A DNA stretch of 64,000 bases, from the NCBI RefSeq assembly GCF_007829815.1, contig NZ_VIWT01000001.1, forward strand, positions 3,061,501-3,125,500. The letters are read 5' to 3'. A program made the translations under genes and the position numbers. Shown here one piece after another: positions 8,362-16,739 of this stretch; position 1 is the stretch's first letter, and each line of letters begins with the position of its first letter. Source of the stretch: Kitasatospora viridis (GTDB lineage: Bacteria; Actinomycetota; Actinomycetes; Streptomycetales; Streptomycetaceae). A model generated the notes under the pieces. The model was given only the letters and a program-made list of their open reading frames with translations, was not told the DNA's origin and did no database searches.

Positions 8362-9411
8362 ATGCCGCTGTCCGATGAGCGTCCCCACCGAGCGGCTCCC
8401 CGTGGCGGCTACACCAGCACCGACGGCGAGAACTACCGCGCGCCCGTGCCCCTGCGCGACCTGACGAAGCGGCTGCCCCTGCGGGTGCTCTCCGCCGAGG
8501 ACTTCCGGCACTGGCAGGACCACGGCTACGTCATCGTCCGGGAGGCGATCCCGGCGGCCGCCGCCCGGGCCCTGCTCGACTTCGCCTGGGAGTTCCAGGG
8601 CATGGACCCCGAGCGCCCCGACACCTGGTACCCCGAACGCCGGTTCCTCTCCAAGCTCTTCCGCGACCTGCACGTCTACGGCTTCGTCGAGGCGTACCAC
8701 CACCAACTCCTCTGGGACAGCCGGCAGAGCAGGCGGGTCTACGACGCCTTCGTCGACGTCTGGGACTGCGAGGAGCTCTGGGTCACCCTGGACCGGCTCA
8801 ACCTCAACCCGCCCAACACCGGCAGCCGCAGCCGCTCGCTGATCGCCCCCACCGAGACCGGCTTCGACATCGACCTGCACTGGGACGTGGACACCACGGC
8901 CGCCGAACCCCCGCAGCGGGTCCAGGGCATCATCGCGCTCACCGCCACCGGGCCCGACGACGGCGGGTTCCAGTGCTCGCCCGAGCTGTTCCACCGGTTC
9001 GACCGGTGGAAGGCCGAGCAGCCGGCCGACCGCGACCCGATCCGGCCGAACGCCGACCGCACCCGGTACCCCGTCGTCCGGCCCGAGTTGAACCCCGGCG
9101 ACCTGCTGATCTGGAACGGGTTCCTGGCCCACGGGGTGGCGCCGAACCTGTCCGAGCGGTCCGTCCGCTCGGTGCAGTACCTGTCGATGATGCCGGCCCT
9201 GGAGGACGACGAGGAGCTGCGCCGCTCCCGGATCGACTCCTGGCGCACCCTCAGCACGCCGCGCTGGAACAAGACCCTGGTCGGCGACCTGGAACGGCCC
9301 GAGGCCACCCGCTACCGGACCGCCGAACTGAACCCGCTCGGGCGCCGGCTGCTCGGCCTGGACCCGTGGGACGCACCGGCGGCCGAGCCGGCGCCGGGGG
9401 AGCCGGCGTGA
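8362..9411 (+). CDS. PhyH-type Fe(II)/2-oxoglutarate dioxygenase
   Basis: A 349-residue phytanoyl-CoA dioxygenase-family protein. The iron ligands are visible as H173-W-D175 in DLHWDVDT and H257 in FLAHGVAP, with Arg at 266 or 269 to hold 2-oxoglutarate. It should hydroxylate an unactivated carbon of an amino acid or carrier-bound intermediate. I chose the ATG at 8362 because GGAG lies 7 nt upstream; a GTG at 8350 is possible. Its stop overlaps the next start (GTGA at 9408), so oxygenase and the following glycosyltransferase-like gene are coupled. Confidence 0.85.
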   Translation: MPLSDERPHRAAPRGGYTSTDGENYRAPVPLRDLTKRLPLRVLSAEDFRHWQDHGYVIVREAIPAAAARALLDFAWEFQGMDPERPDTWYPERRFLSKLFRDLHVYGFVEAYHHQLLWDSRQSRRVYDAFVDVWDCEELWVTLDRLNLNPPNTGSRSRSLIAPTETGFDIDLHWDVDTTAAEPPQRVQGIIALTATGPDDGGFQCSPELFHRFDRWKAEQPADRDPIRPNADRTRYPVVRPELNPGDLLIWNGFLAHGVAPNLSERSVRSVQYLSMMPALEDDEELRRSRIDSWRTLSTPRWNKTLVGDLERPEATRYRTAELNPLGRRLLGLDPWDAPAAEPAPGEPA

Positions 9412-10724
9412 AGCGGATCTGCCTGGCGCTGCCCACCAACCGGCCCTGCGCGGCCACCATCACCGCCGCGCACGGCGAAGCCGCCTGGGCCGCCGAGCAG
9501 TTCGGGGTCGAGGTGCACCTGCTGGTGCTCGACTCCTGCACCGGAGCCGAGCTCGCCGAGCACGCCGCCGTGCTGGCCGCCCTGCCGCACCGGCCGGGAG
9601 TCGTGGCGCACCACCTGGACGAGCCGGCGCAGCGCCGCTTCCTGCGCGCCGTGATCGAGCGCGCGGTGCCCGGGACCGGGCGGGCCGAGCGCCTGCTGGA
9701 GCTGATGCTCCCGGCCGGCGTCTCCTACGGCGCCTGCACCAACCGGGCCTTCCTGATCGCTGCCGCGCTGGGCTGCGAGTCGGTGCACCGGCGGGACTCG
9801 GACAGCCGCTACCAGGAGCTCGACGGCGAGACGATCCACCCGCTGCGGCACGAGCTGGACCTGCTCGGCCGCCCTGCGGGCGAGGTGGCGCCGCGCGCCA
9901 CCCGGGCCGTGCTCGACCCGGCGATGGCCGCCCGGCCGGTGTCGCTGGTCGGCGGCTCCTTCCTCGGCGAGATGTCCGTCGACGTCGGCGAGATCCGCGA
10001 GCTCTCCCCGCAGGTCTACCAGGACGTGGTCGCCCTCTACGCGCCCGGCGAGCTGGACGGCGTGCGCAAGCGGTGGCTGGCGAGCCGCTCCTTCACCGGC
10101 GCGGGCGGCGGCGCCTTCACCGCGGACCGCAGCACGCTGGGCGCCTTCGACCCCTACGCCGTGGAGATGTGCAACATCGCGCTGGCCGGCGAGGTCTACC
10201 AGCGGGTGCCGCTGCCGCCGGCGACCGACACCATCGGCAGCGACTACTTCCTGATCCACCTGGTGCACGACGCGAAGCTGCCCGGCGCGGTGCACAACCG
10301 CCACATCCTGAACTACTACACCCCGGAGCGGCGCACCGAGCAGGGCTTCCTCGCCTACCAGGTGCGGTTCGTGAAGTTCCTGCTGTCGATGCTGCAGCTG
10401 AACCACGTCCGGGAGCGGACGGCGCGGGCCGGCGCGGAGCTGCTGGACGAGCGGCACCGGCTGCGGGCCGACCTGGTCGCCGGGATCGTCCGGGAGAGCC
10501 TGGAGCTGGACCCCGCGCCGAACCGGGGCCGGCTGGCGGTGCTCGACCGCGGCTACCGCGAACTCGGCGGGCGCTACGCCGAGGTGGCCGACCTGGTGGC
10601 CGACCGGTCCGCGGAGCTCCTCGACGGGGCGCGCGCCGACATGGCCGACTTCGCCCTGCTGCTGGCGGACTGGGACGCGATGATCAGGGCCTGCGACCAC
10701 GTGGTGCCCGGTGGACCGAACTGA
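9408..10724 (+). CDS. Glycosyltransferase-like protein of unknown family
   Basis: A 438-residue protein that I do not recognise with certainty; it may belong to an uncharacterised DUF family found in actinomycete clusters. It opens with a strand (ICLALPTNRP), then a Rossmann-like alternation, CTNRAFLIAAALGCE, and an acidic HRRDSDSRYQ that resembles the DxD metal site of GT-A glycosyltransferases. A GGSFLGEMSVD segment and a long helical C-terminus follow. The GTG start overlaps the oxygenase stop, and the next gene is a clear GT-A enzyme, which supports a role in sugar transfer or nucleotide-sugar binding. Confidence 0.5.
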   Translation: MKRICLALPTNRPCAATITAAHGEAAWAAEQFGVEVHLLVLDSCTGAELAEHAAVLAALPHRPGVVAHHLDEPAQRRFLRAVIERAVPGTGRAERLLELMLPAGVSYGACTNRAFLIAAALGCESVHRRDSDSRYQELDGETIHPLRHELDLLGRPAGEVAPRATRAVLDPAMAARPVSLVGGSFLGEMSVDVGEIRELSPQVYQDVVALYAPGELDGVRKRWLASRSFTGAGGGAFTADRSTLGAFDPYAVEMCNIALAGEVYQRVPLPPATDTIGSDYFLIHLVHDAKLPGAVHNRHILNYYTPERRTEQGFLAYQVRFVKFLLSMLQLNHVRERTARAGAELLDERHRLRADLVAGIVRESLELDPAPNRGRLAVLDRGYRELGGRYAEVADLVADRSAELLDGARADMADFALLLADWDAMIRACDHVVPGGPN

Positions 10725-10740
10725 TGGGTGGTTGGAAACA

Positions 10741-11892
10741 GTGACCGATTCCCGGACCGAGGCCGCCGCGGCCGACGCCACGCTCGCCGCGCGCCTGGCC
10801 GCCTACGTGGTGCTCGCCCACGACCCCGCCGTCCCGCAGATCGCGGCCGACTACTGGGAGTTGAGCGAGGAGTCGTACCACGCGACGGACCGGCTGGTGG
10901 CCGAGCTGGTGGCCCGGGCCGACCCGGCGGCGCAGGCCGCCTACCGGGAGCTGGTCGCCGCGCCGACCGAGCCGGGCCGGCAGTTCGCGCTGCGCCACCG
11001 GCTGCGCGAGCTGCTGGCGCGCGAGCCGGAGCGGGCCGCGGGGCTGCGCGCGGCGGTGGCCGGGGCGGACGAGCGGATCTGGATCGACTACCACCTCGGC
11101 GAGGCGGTCGAGCAGCCGCCCGCGGCCGCCCCCGCGCCCGACGTGCAGGTGGTGATCCCGTTCCGGGACCGCGAGCACGGCCTGCGCACCCGCAACCTGC
11201 TGGCCTGCCTGCGCGCGCTGGCCGACCAGCGGGGCGACGCGGTGGTGCACGTGACGGTGGTCGAGGCCGACGCCGTCCCGCGCTCGCGCGAGCTGCTGGA
11301 CTCGATGGCCGACGAGTACCTCTTCGCCCGCAAGGACGGCCTGTTCAACAAGTCCTGGACGGTCAACGTCGGGGTGGTCGCGACCGCGCGCCCGGCGCCG
11401 GTGGTCTGCGTGCTGGACGCCGACATCCTGGTGGAGCGCGACTTCGTCGAGCGCAACCTGCGGCGGCTGCGCGAGGGGGCGCACGGCGCCCACCTGCCGT
11501 TCCGCTGGTCGCTCTCGCTGGACGAGGCCTCGACCCGGCGGGCCATCGCCCGGCGCACCCGGGCCGGCGCGGCCGAGGTGCCCGGCTCGGTGCTGCGCGG
11601 CCTGCTGCTGCGGGAGCCGCCGGGCGGCTGCGTCTGGGTGCGCTCGGCGGTGTTCCACGCCGTCGGCGGCTTCGACGAGCGCTACGAGGGCTGGGGCGGC
11701 GAGGACGACGACGTGGTCGCCCGGCTGGACCGGGCGGCCGGCGTGGCCCGGTTCGACGACGAGCTGCTGCACCTCGACCACCCCCGCCCGGCCATGACCC
11801 GGGACACCGGAGTGCCGTTCAACGCCCATCTGGAACCGCTGAGTTGGACGCCCGAGCACGGCTACGGCGACCTGGCCAGGTTCGCCGGCTGA
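10741..11892 (+). CDS. GT-A glycosyltransferase (GT2/GT27-like, WGGED motif)
   Basis: A 383-residue glycosyltransferase. After a helical N-terminal region of about 130 residues comes the GT-A fold: VQVVIPFRDRE, the DxD metal site in VCVLDADILVERDF, and GYDER-like then GWGGEDDDV near residues 320-330. The latter motif is typical of GalNAc/hexosaminyl-transferring domains in chondroitin polymerase and GT27. It should add a hexosamine or similar sugar. The GTG at 10741 follows GGAA; a GTG at 10711 inside the previous gene is the alternative. It ends 3 bp from the convergent MFS gene. Confidence 0.78.
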   Translation: MTDSRTEAAAADATLAARLAAYVVLAHDPAVPQIAADYWELSEESYHATDRLVAELVARADPAAQAAYRELVAAPTEPGRQFALRHRLRELLAREPERAAGLRAAVAGADERIWIDYHLGEAVEQPPAAAPAPDVQVVIPFRDREHGLRTRNLLACLRALADQRGDAVVHVTVVEADAVPRSRELLDSMADEYLFARKDGLFNKSWTVNVGVVATARPAPVVCVLDADILVERDFVERNLRRLREGAHGAHLPFRWSLSLDEASTRRAIARRTRAGAAEVPGSVLRGLLLREPPGGCVWVRSAVFHAVGGFDERYEGWGGEDDDVVARLDRAAGVARFDDELLHLDHPRPAMTRDTGVPFNAHLEPLSWTPEHGYGDLARFAG

Positions 11893-11895
11893 CCG

Positions 11896-13383
11896 TCAGA
11901 CGGCGGCGCGCAGCGGGCGGGCGGACAGCGCCACCGCGGCGAGCGCGGTGGCCAGCGGCGGCACGAAGACCAGCACGAAGGCCGAGCCGCCGGAGCCCGC
12001 GCCGCCGCCCGCCGGGGCGTGCAGCAGCACCCCGGCCAGGCCGACCAGCAGCACGCTGCACAGGTTGTCCGAGAGCTCCAGGGAGGCCGAGTTGGCGCCC
12101 TGCTCGGTGGCCGGGGAGAGCTCCATGATCAGCACCCCGACGCTGGGCAGCAGCAGGCCCATGCCGAACCCGGACACCACCAGGGCGAGCGGCGCCGCCC
12201 AGGCCGGGACGGGGCCGAAGGCGGCGGCCAGCGCCAGCGCGGTGCCGAGCGCGTGCACCACGGCCCCCGAGCGGATCAGTGCCGTCCGGTCGCCGTCGGT
12301 GCGGCGGCCCTGGTACCAGGAGGCGGCCGTCCAGCTCAGCGCCGCGCCGGTCAGCGAGAACCCGGCGAGGGTCGGCGAGAGGTGGTGCCGGTCCACCAGC
12401 ATGAGCGGCACGAAGGACTCGACGGTGAAGAAGGCGGCCGCCGCGACCCCGCGCAGCAGCACCAGCGCGGGCACGCCCGCGGCGGCGCGCAGCGTGCCGC
12501 GCGGCAGCAGGCGGGGCACGCTCAGCGCCAGCAGCAGCAGGCCGGTGCCGGCCGCGGCCCAGCCGAGCGCCGAGCCGCGCCCGGCCTCCGCGTACTGGAC
12601 CAGCCCGGCGCCCGCGGCGGCGGTGAGCGCGAGCGGCAGGCCGCCGCGGCGGGCCCCGGTCTCTGACTCGTCGGCGCCTTCCGCCGCTTCGGGGGCGGTC
12701 GCCGGGCCGGTCCCGGCGGTGGCCCGGTACAGCGGCAGGGCGCCGAGCGCGGCGGCGGCCGCGATGCCGAGGAAGACCCAGCGCCAGGAGAGCCGGTCGG
12801 TCACCGCGCCGGCGGCCAGCGGGCCGACCAGCGAGGGCAGCACCCAGCAGGAGGTGATCATGGAGAACACCCGGGGGCGCACCGCGTCGGGGTAGCGGCG
12901 GGCCACCACCACGTAGAGCGCCACCGTCAGCCCGCCGCCGCCGAGGCCCTGCAACGCCCGGCCGAGCACCAGTTGGGCCATCCCGTCGGCGCCGCCGCAG
13001 GTCAGTGCGCCGAGCGCGAAGCAGCCCAGGGCGCCGAGCGCGGTGGGCCGGGTGCGGCCGGCGTCGCACAGCCGGCCCGCCGTGATGGTGCCGACCAGGC
13101 TCGCGGCCATGAAGCCGCCGAACACGGCGGCGTAGCCGCGCAGTCCGTGCAGCGCCTGGACCGCCACCGGCATGGCGGTGCTGAGCGCGAGTTCGGCGAA
13201 GGCGACGACGGCGAAGCTGAGGGCGACGGCCAGGGTGACCGAGCGCCACCGGGGGTCGAACAGCGTGCCGGTCCCCCGTGGTGCGGTGTCGAGCGCCTCG
13301 TCCTGCGTCGGCGCGGCCGATCCTGCGCTGGCGATGGTGCACCCACTCTCACGTCGATTCGGGCCGGTTGCGCAGACTGGCAC
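11896..13383 (-). CDS. MFS transporter
   Basis: A 495-residue membrane protein of the major facilitator superfamily, with about 14 hydrophobic segments. A short cytoplasmic start is followed by WRSVTLAVALSFAVVAFAEL (TM1), the loop GRLCDAGRTRPT between TM2 and TM3, and GRALQGLGGGGLTVALYVVV. An Asp/Glu-rich loop sits near residue 235. It probably exports the cluster product or an intermediate, or gives self-resistance, by proton antiport. The GTG at 13383 is the only in-frame start that keeps TM1 and its lead. It is convergent with the glycosyltransferase gene and divergent from the dre-controlled hexosaminidase. Confidence 0.85.
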   Translation of the reverse strand: MPVCATGPNRRESGCTIASAGSAAPTQDEALDTAPRGTGTLFDPRWRSVTLAVALSFAVVAFAELALSTAMPVAVQALHGLRGYAAVFGGFMAASLVGTITAGRLCDAGRTRPTALGALGCFALGALTCGGADGMAQLVLGRALQGLGGGGLTVALYVVVARRYPDAVRPRVFSMITSCWVLPSLVGPLAAGAVTDRLSWRWVFLGIAAAAALGALPLYRATAGTGPATAPEAAEGADESETGARRGGLPLALTAAAGAGLVQYAEAGRGSALGWAAAGTGLLLLALSVPRLLPRGTLRAAAGVPALVLLRGVAAAAFFTVESFVPLMLVDRHHLSPTLAGFSLTGAALSWTAASWYQGRRTDGDRTALIRSGAVVHALGTALALAAAFGPVPAWAAPLALVVSGFGMGLLLPSVGVLIMELSPATEQGANSASLELSDNLCSVLLVGLAGVLLHAPAGGGAGSGGSAFVLVFVPPLATALAAVALSARPLRAAV

Positions 13384-13452
13384 GGCCTCCGGTGGCCGTC
13401 AACCCACCCGAACTGTCCTAGCCGGAGGCGGTTTTCGGGGTTGTCGGCTCTC

Positions 13453-13482
13453 TTGACACTATCCAGTGGTCTACGCCAATAT
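13453..13482 (+). promoter_or_regulatory. Promoter with embedded dre, for the GH3 hexosaminidase
   Basis: TTGACA (-35, 13453-13458), 18-bp spacer, CAATAT (-10, 13477-13482). A dre core, TGGTCTACGCCA (13467-13478, 10 of 12), begins 8 nt after the -35, the same geometry as the promoter at 8267. Confidence 0.65.
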
Positions 13483-13486
13483 CCAT

Positions 13487-13498
13487 TGGTCCGTACCA
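13487..13498. promoter_or_regulatory. Second dre site of the hexosaminidase promoter
   Basis: TGGTCCGTACCA, within a palindromic frame ATTGGT...ACCAAT, lies 20 bp after the first site, just past the -10. It matches the dre core at 9 of 12 positions. Confidence 0.55.
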
Positions 13499-13549
13499 AT
13501 GTGCACGGTGCTATCGACGCAGACGGCACTATTTCGGAAGGCCCTGTCG

Positions 13550-15073
13550 ATGAACTCCAGCAGGCACGCCCAGACCGACCCCGAGCTCCGGCGTCTCGCG
13601 CTCTCCGTCCTCCAGCCGGGCTTCGTCGGCACGGAGGCGCCGGACTGGCTCCTGCGGGCCATCGGCGACGGTCTGTCCTCGGTCGTCCTGTTCTCCCGCA
13701 ACATCGCCGCACCCGAGCAGGTCGCCCGGCTCTCGGCCCAACTGCGCGCGGAGAACCCGGAGTTGATCATCGCCATCGACGAGGAGGCCGGTGACGTCAC
13801 CCGGCTGGAGGCCTGGACCGGCTCCACCCGCCCGGGCAACTTCGCCCTGGGCACCGTCGACGACGTGGACCTCACCGAGGCGGTCGCCCGGGACATCGGC
13901 CGCGAACTGCACGCCGCCGGCGTGAGCCTCGACTACGCGCCCAGCGCCGACGTCAACTCCAACCCGCGCAACCCCGTCATCGGCCTGCGCTCCTTCGGCA
14001 CCACCACCGACCTGGTGGCCCGGCACACCGCCGCCTGGATCCGCGGCCTGCAGTCCGCGGGCGTCGCCGCCTGCGCCAAGCACTTCCCCGGCCACGGCGA
14101 CACCGCCGTCGACTCGCACCACGGCCTGCCGGTCTACGAGGCCGGCCGCGAGGAGATCGCCGCCACCAGCCTCCCGCCGTTCCGCTCGGCGCTCGCCGAG
14201 GGCGTGCGGGTGGTGATGACCGGGCACCTGCTGGTCCCCGTCTACGACGAGCAGCACCCCGCCACCATGAGCCGCCCGATCATCGAGGACCTGCTGCGCG
14301 GCGAGCTCGGCTTCGACGGCCTGGTGGTCACCGACGGCATCGAGATGGGCGCCGTCACCGACCGCTACGGCATCGACGGCGCCACCGTCCGCGCGATCGC
14401 CGCGGGCGTCGACGCGGTCTGCGTCGGCGGCGAGCGGGCCGACCAGGGCACCGTCGAGCTGCTCTCCGGCGCGCTGCTGGACGCCCTCGCCGCCGGCGAG
14501 CTGACCGAGGAGCGGCTGCGCCAGGCGAGCGAGCGGGTGCGCGCCTTCGCCACCTGGTCCAGCACGCTCGGCCGCTCGGTGCCGCGCCACGAGATCCGCG
14601 GCGACATCGGCTTCGCGGCGGCCCGCCGGGCGATCCGGATGCACGGCTCGGTCGCCGAGTCGCTGCCGCTGGCCGCCGCCCCGCACGTGGTGGAGCTGGT
14701 CCCGGCCACCAACCTGGCGATCGGCAACGAGACCCCCTGGGGCGTCGCCGCGCCGCTGCGCGAGCGGGTGCCCGGCACCACCTTCGTCCGGGTGCACCCC
14801 GAGCAGCTCGCCGACGGCGACGCCCTGCTGGACGAGCTGGCGCTGAAGCCGGCCGCCGACCGCCCGCTGGTCGTGGTGGTCCGGGACGCCTCCCGCTACG
14901 AGTGGATGAGCGCCGCGCTGGCCACCCTGCTGGCGGCCCGCCCCGACGCGGTCGTGGTCGAGATGGGCCTGCCCGGCGAGCAGACCCCCGGCGCGGTGCA
15001 CATCGCCACCCACGGCGCCACCACCGCCTCCGGCGTCGCCGCCGCGGAGGCGCTGATCGGCCGCGCGGGCTGA
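13550..15073 (+). CDS. GH3 beta-N-acetylhexosaminidase (NagZ/DasD type)
   Basis: A 507-residue glycoside hydrolase family 3 enzyme. It carries the NagZ signature KHFPGHGDT (residues 177-185) with the His-Asp dyad region through H190, and the nucleophile D262 in VVTDGIEM. It should remove terminal beta-N-acetylglucosamine from glycosides or muropeptides. There is no signal peptide, so it acts in the cytosol. I chose the ATG at 13550, behind GGAAGG; the frame is open further upstream but that runs through the promoter and dre sites. Its place inside the cluster suggests a role in product sugar trimming or activation, or in GlcNAc sensing. Confidence 0.9.
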   Translation: MNSSRHAQTDPELRRLALSVLQPGFVGTEAPDWLLRAIGDGLSSVVLFSRNIAAPEQVARLSAQLRAENPELIIAIDEEAGDVTRLEAWTGSTRPGNFALGTVDDVDLTEAVARDIGRELHAAGVSLDYAPSADVNSNPRNPVIGLRSFGTTTDLVARHTAAWIRGLQSAGVAACAKHFPGHGDTAVDSHHGLPVYEAGREEIAATSLPPFRSALAEGVRVVMTGHLLVPVYDEQHPATMSRPIIEDLLRGELGFDGLVVTDGIEMGAVTDRYGIDGATVRAIAAGVDAVCVGGERADQGTVELLSGALLDALAAGELTEERLRQASERVRAFATWSSTLGRSVPRHEIRGDIGFAAARRAIRMHGSVAESLPLAAAPHVVELVPATNLAIGNETPWGVAAPLRERVPGTTFVRVHPEQLADGDALLDELALKPAADRPLVVVVRDASRYEWMSAALATLLAARPDAVVVEMGLPGEQTPGAVHIATHGATTASGVAAAEALIGRAG

Positions 15074-15096
15074 GCCCCGGCCCCGCAGGCAACGAC

Positions 15097-15137
15097 GAAC
15101 CCCCTGGTCCGGGAGCCGATCCCGGGCCAGGGGGTTC
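15097..15137. terminator. Bidirectional hairpin terminator
   Basis: Perfect 11-bp arms GAACCCCCTGG (15097-15107) and CCAGGGGGTTC (15127-15137), extended inward by CCGGGA/TCCCGG. It lies between the convergent hexosaminidase and ABC permease genes. Confidence 0.85.
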
Positions 15138-15177
15138 TCCACGTGCCGCCGGGACCGGCCCGCGGGCGGCGCCCCGG

Positions 15178-15972
15178 TCAGCCGTCGAAGCCGATCGAGC
15201 CGTCCCGCCGGCCGCCCTCGGCGAACCAGCGGAACACCGCGAAGCCGACCACCAGCCACAGGCCGCCCACCGCCGCCTCGACCAGCACCTCGCCGGCCGC
15301 CGCGGCCACCGGTCCGCCCGCCAGCAGGCCGCGCACCGCCCGCAGCCCGTGGGTGACCGGCAGCACCTCGGCGAGGCCGCGCAGCGGGGCCGGCCAGAAG
15401 CCCACCGGCACCTGGGCCCCGGTCAGCACCATCAGGCTCAGCGCCCCGAGGTTGCCCACCAGGCTGCGCAGGTGCACCACCCGCAGCGCCAGCCCGCCGA
15501 GCGCCAGCGCGAAGCAGTACACGGTGACGGCGGTGGCCGCGATCGCCGGCACGGCCAGCAGCGCGGCCGGCATCGGCAGCCGCACGCCGAACGCGGGCGC
15601 GAGCGCGAAGAGCGAGATGGTGCTGCACACCATGCCGTCGAGCAGCCACTGGACGCTGCGGCCCAGGAAGACCGTGAAGACCTGCCCGGGGGCGGCGACC
15701 AGCAGCGGCACCGTGCCGGCCATCCGCTCGGCGGCGGTGGTGGCGCAGGCCAGCATGACGCTGGTGACGGCGACGAAGACCGAGTTGCCGACCAGCAGGA
15801 AGGCGGTGTGCCCGGTCCCGACCACCCGCCCGATCAGGGCGAACATCGAGACCTGGCAGAGCAGTCGGAGCAGCCAGGCGAAGGCCCAGGTCCGCCAGGT
15901 GTGCATGGACCGCAGGTCGGCCATGGCGACGAGCGCCGCGTAGCGCAGGATGCGCAGGTTCCGTCGGATCAT
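15178..15972 (-). CDS. ABC-2 transporter permease (exporter 1, second permease)
   Basis: A 264-residue integral membrane protein with about six transmembrane segments, typical of ABC-2/DrrB-type permeases. It starts with a basic cytoplasmic segment (MIRRNLRILRYAAL) and ends with a positively charged tail after the last helix. Its ATG overlaps the stop of the preceding permease gene (ATGA), so the two form a heterodimeric pore energised by the ATPase at 16736. It is the last gene of the minus-strand operon, ending at the hairpin at 15097. Confidence 0.85.
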   Translation of the reverse strand: MIRRNLRILRYAALVAMADLRSMHTWRTWAFAWLLRLLCQVSMFALIGRVVGTGHTAFLLVGNSVFVAVTSVMLACATTAAERMAGTVPLLVAAPGQVFTVFLGRSVQWLLDGMVCSTISLFALAPAFGVRLPMPAALLAVPAIAATAVTVYCFALALGGLALRVVHLRSLVGNLGALSLMVLTGAQVPVGFWPAPLRGLAEVLPVTHGLRAVRGLLAGGPVAAAAGEVLVEAAVGGLWLVVGFAVFRWFAEGGRRDGSIGFDG

Positions 15973-16739
15973 GAGTAGCTCATCGTCCCCAGCACTCGCA
16001 GTCGGTGGGTCACCCGGCCGACCAGCCACAGCCCGCCGCCGAACGCGGCCAGGCCCAGCAGCAGCACCGCCGCGAGGCCGCCCGCGGCCCCCCGGGCCGG
16101 CGCCGGCAGCATCGCGGAGCGCAGCAGGTCGCTGGACCAGGAGAGGAAGTAGACCCGGCTCAGCGGGCGGATCCAGGCGGGCAGCAGCGAGACCGGCACC
16201 ACGGCGCCGCTGAGGATGTAGAAGGGGTAGGTCATCGAGTTCTGGAAGGTCAGCACCGACCTGCCGAGCACGAACAGCGCGGTGATCACCGTCGAGGTGC
16301 CGATCACGGCGAAGGCGGTGGCGGCCAGCGCGGCGAGGAAGAGCAGCGGGTGCGGCACGCCGATCGGGATGCCGAAGGCCACCCGGGCGACCAGCATGCT
16401 CTCGGGCACGCCGACCAGGCTGATCGAGGCGACCACCGCGACCCGGCCGGCCACCAGCAGGGCCAGCGGGGCCGGGGTGGTGGCGGTCGCCTCCAGGGTG
16501 GCCCGCTGCCGCTCCACGTCGATGATCTCGCCCGACACGAACAGCGCCGAGCTCCACACCGCCATCACCGAGGTGCCGACCACCGCGTAGGCGGCGAGGT
16601 CGCGGCGGCCGCCCTCGACGAAGATCGCCAGGAAGGCGACGGTGAACAGCGGCAGGGTCAGCAGGACCATCAGGTCGTCCAGCGAGGTCCGCATGTGCAG
16701 GAACTGGAGCCGGGCACCGGCCAGCAGGACGCGGATCAC
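15969..16739 (-). CDS. ABC-2 transporter permease (exporter 1, first permease)
   Basis: A 256-residue ABC-2 family membrane protein with six predicted helices, including LTLPLFTVAFLAIF, PHPLLFLAALAATAFAV and the conserved PFYILSGAVVPVSLLP segment near the fifth helix. The GTG start at 16739 overlaps the ATPase stop (GTGA), so translation is coupled. It works with the permease at 15178. The substrate is presumably the cluster product or one of its peptide parts. Confidence 0.86.
   Translation of the reverse strand: MIRVLLAGARLQFLHMRTSLDDLMVLLTLPLFTVAFLAIFVEGGRRDLAAYAVVGTSVMAVWSSALFVSGEIIDVERQRATLEATATTPAPLALLVAGRVAVVASISLVGVPESMLVARVAFGIPIGVPHPLLFLAALAATAFAVIGTSTVITALFVLGRSVLTFQNSMTYPFYILSGAVVPVSLLPAWIRPLSRVYFLSWSSDLLRSAMLPAPARGAAGGLAAVLLLGLAAFGGGLWLVGRVTHRLRVLGTMSYS

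Noticed and set aside
13466..13549. Hexosaminidase start at 13466
   Set aside because: The extension would be translated from the promoter and dre sites; GGAAGG before the ATG at 13550 gives the expected NagZ N-terminus.
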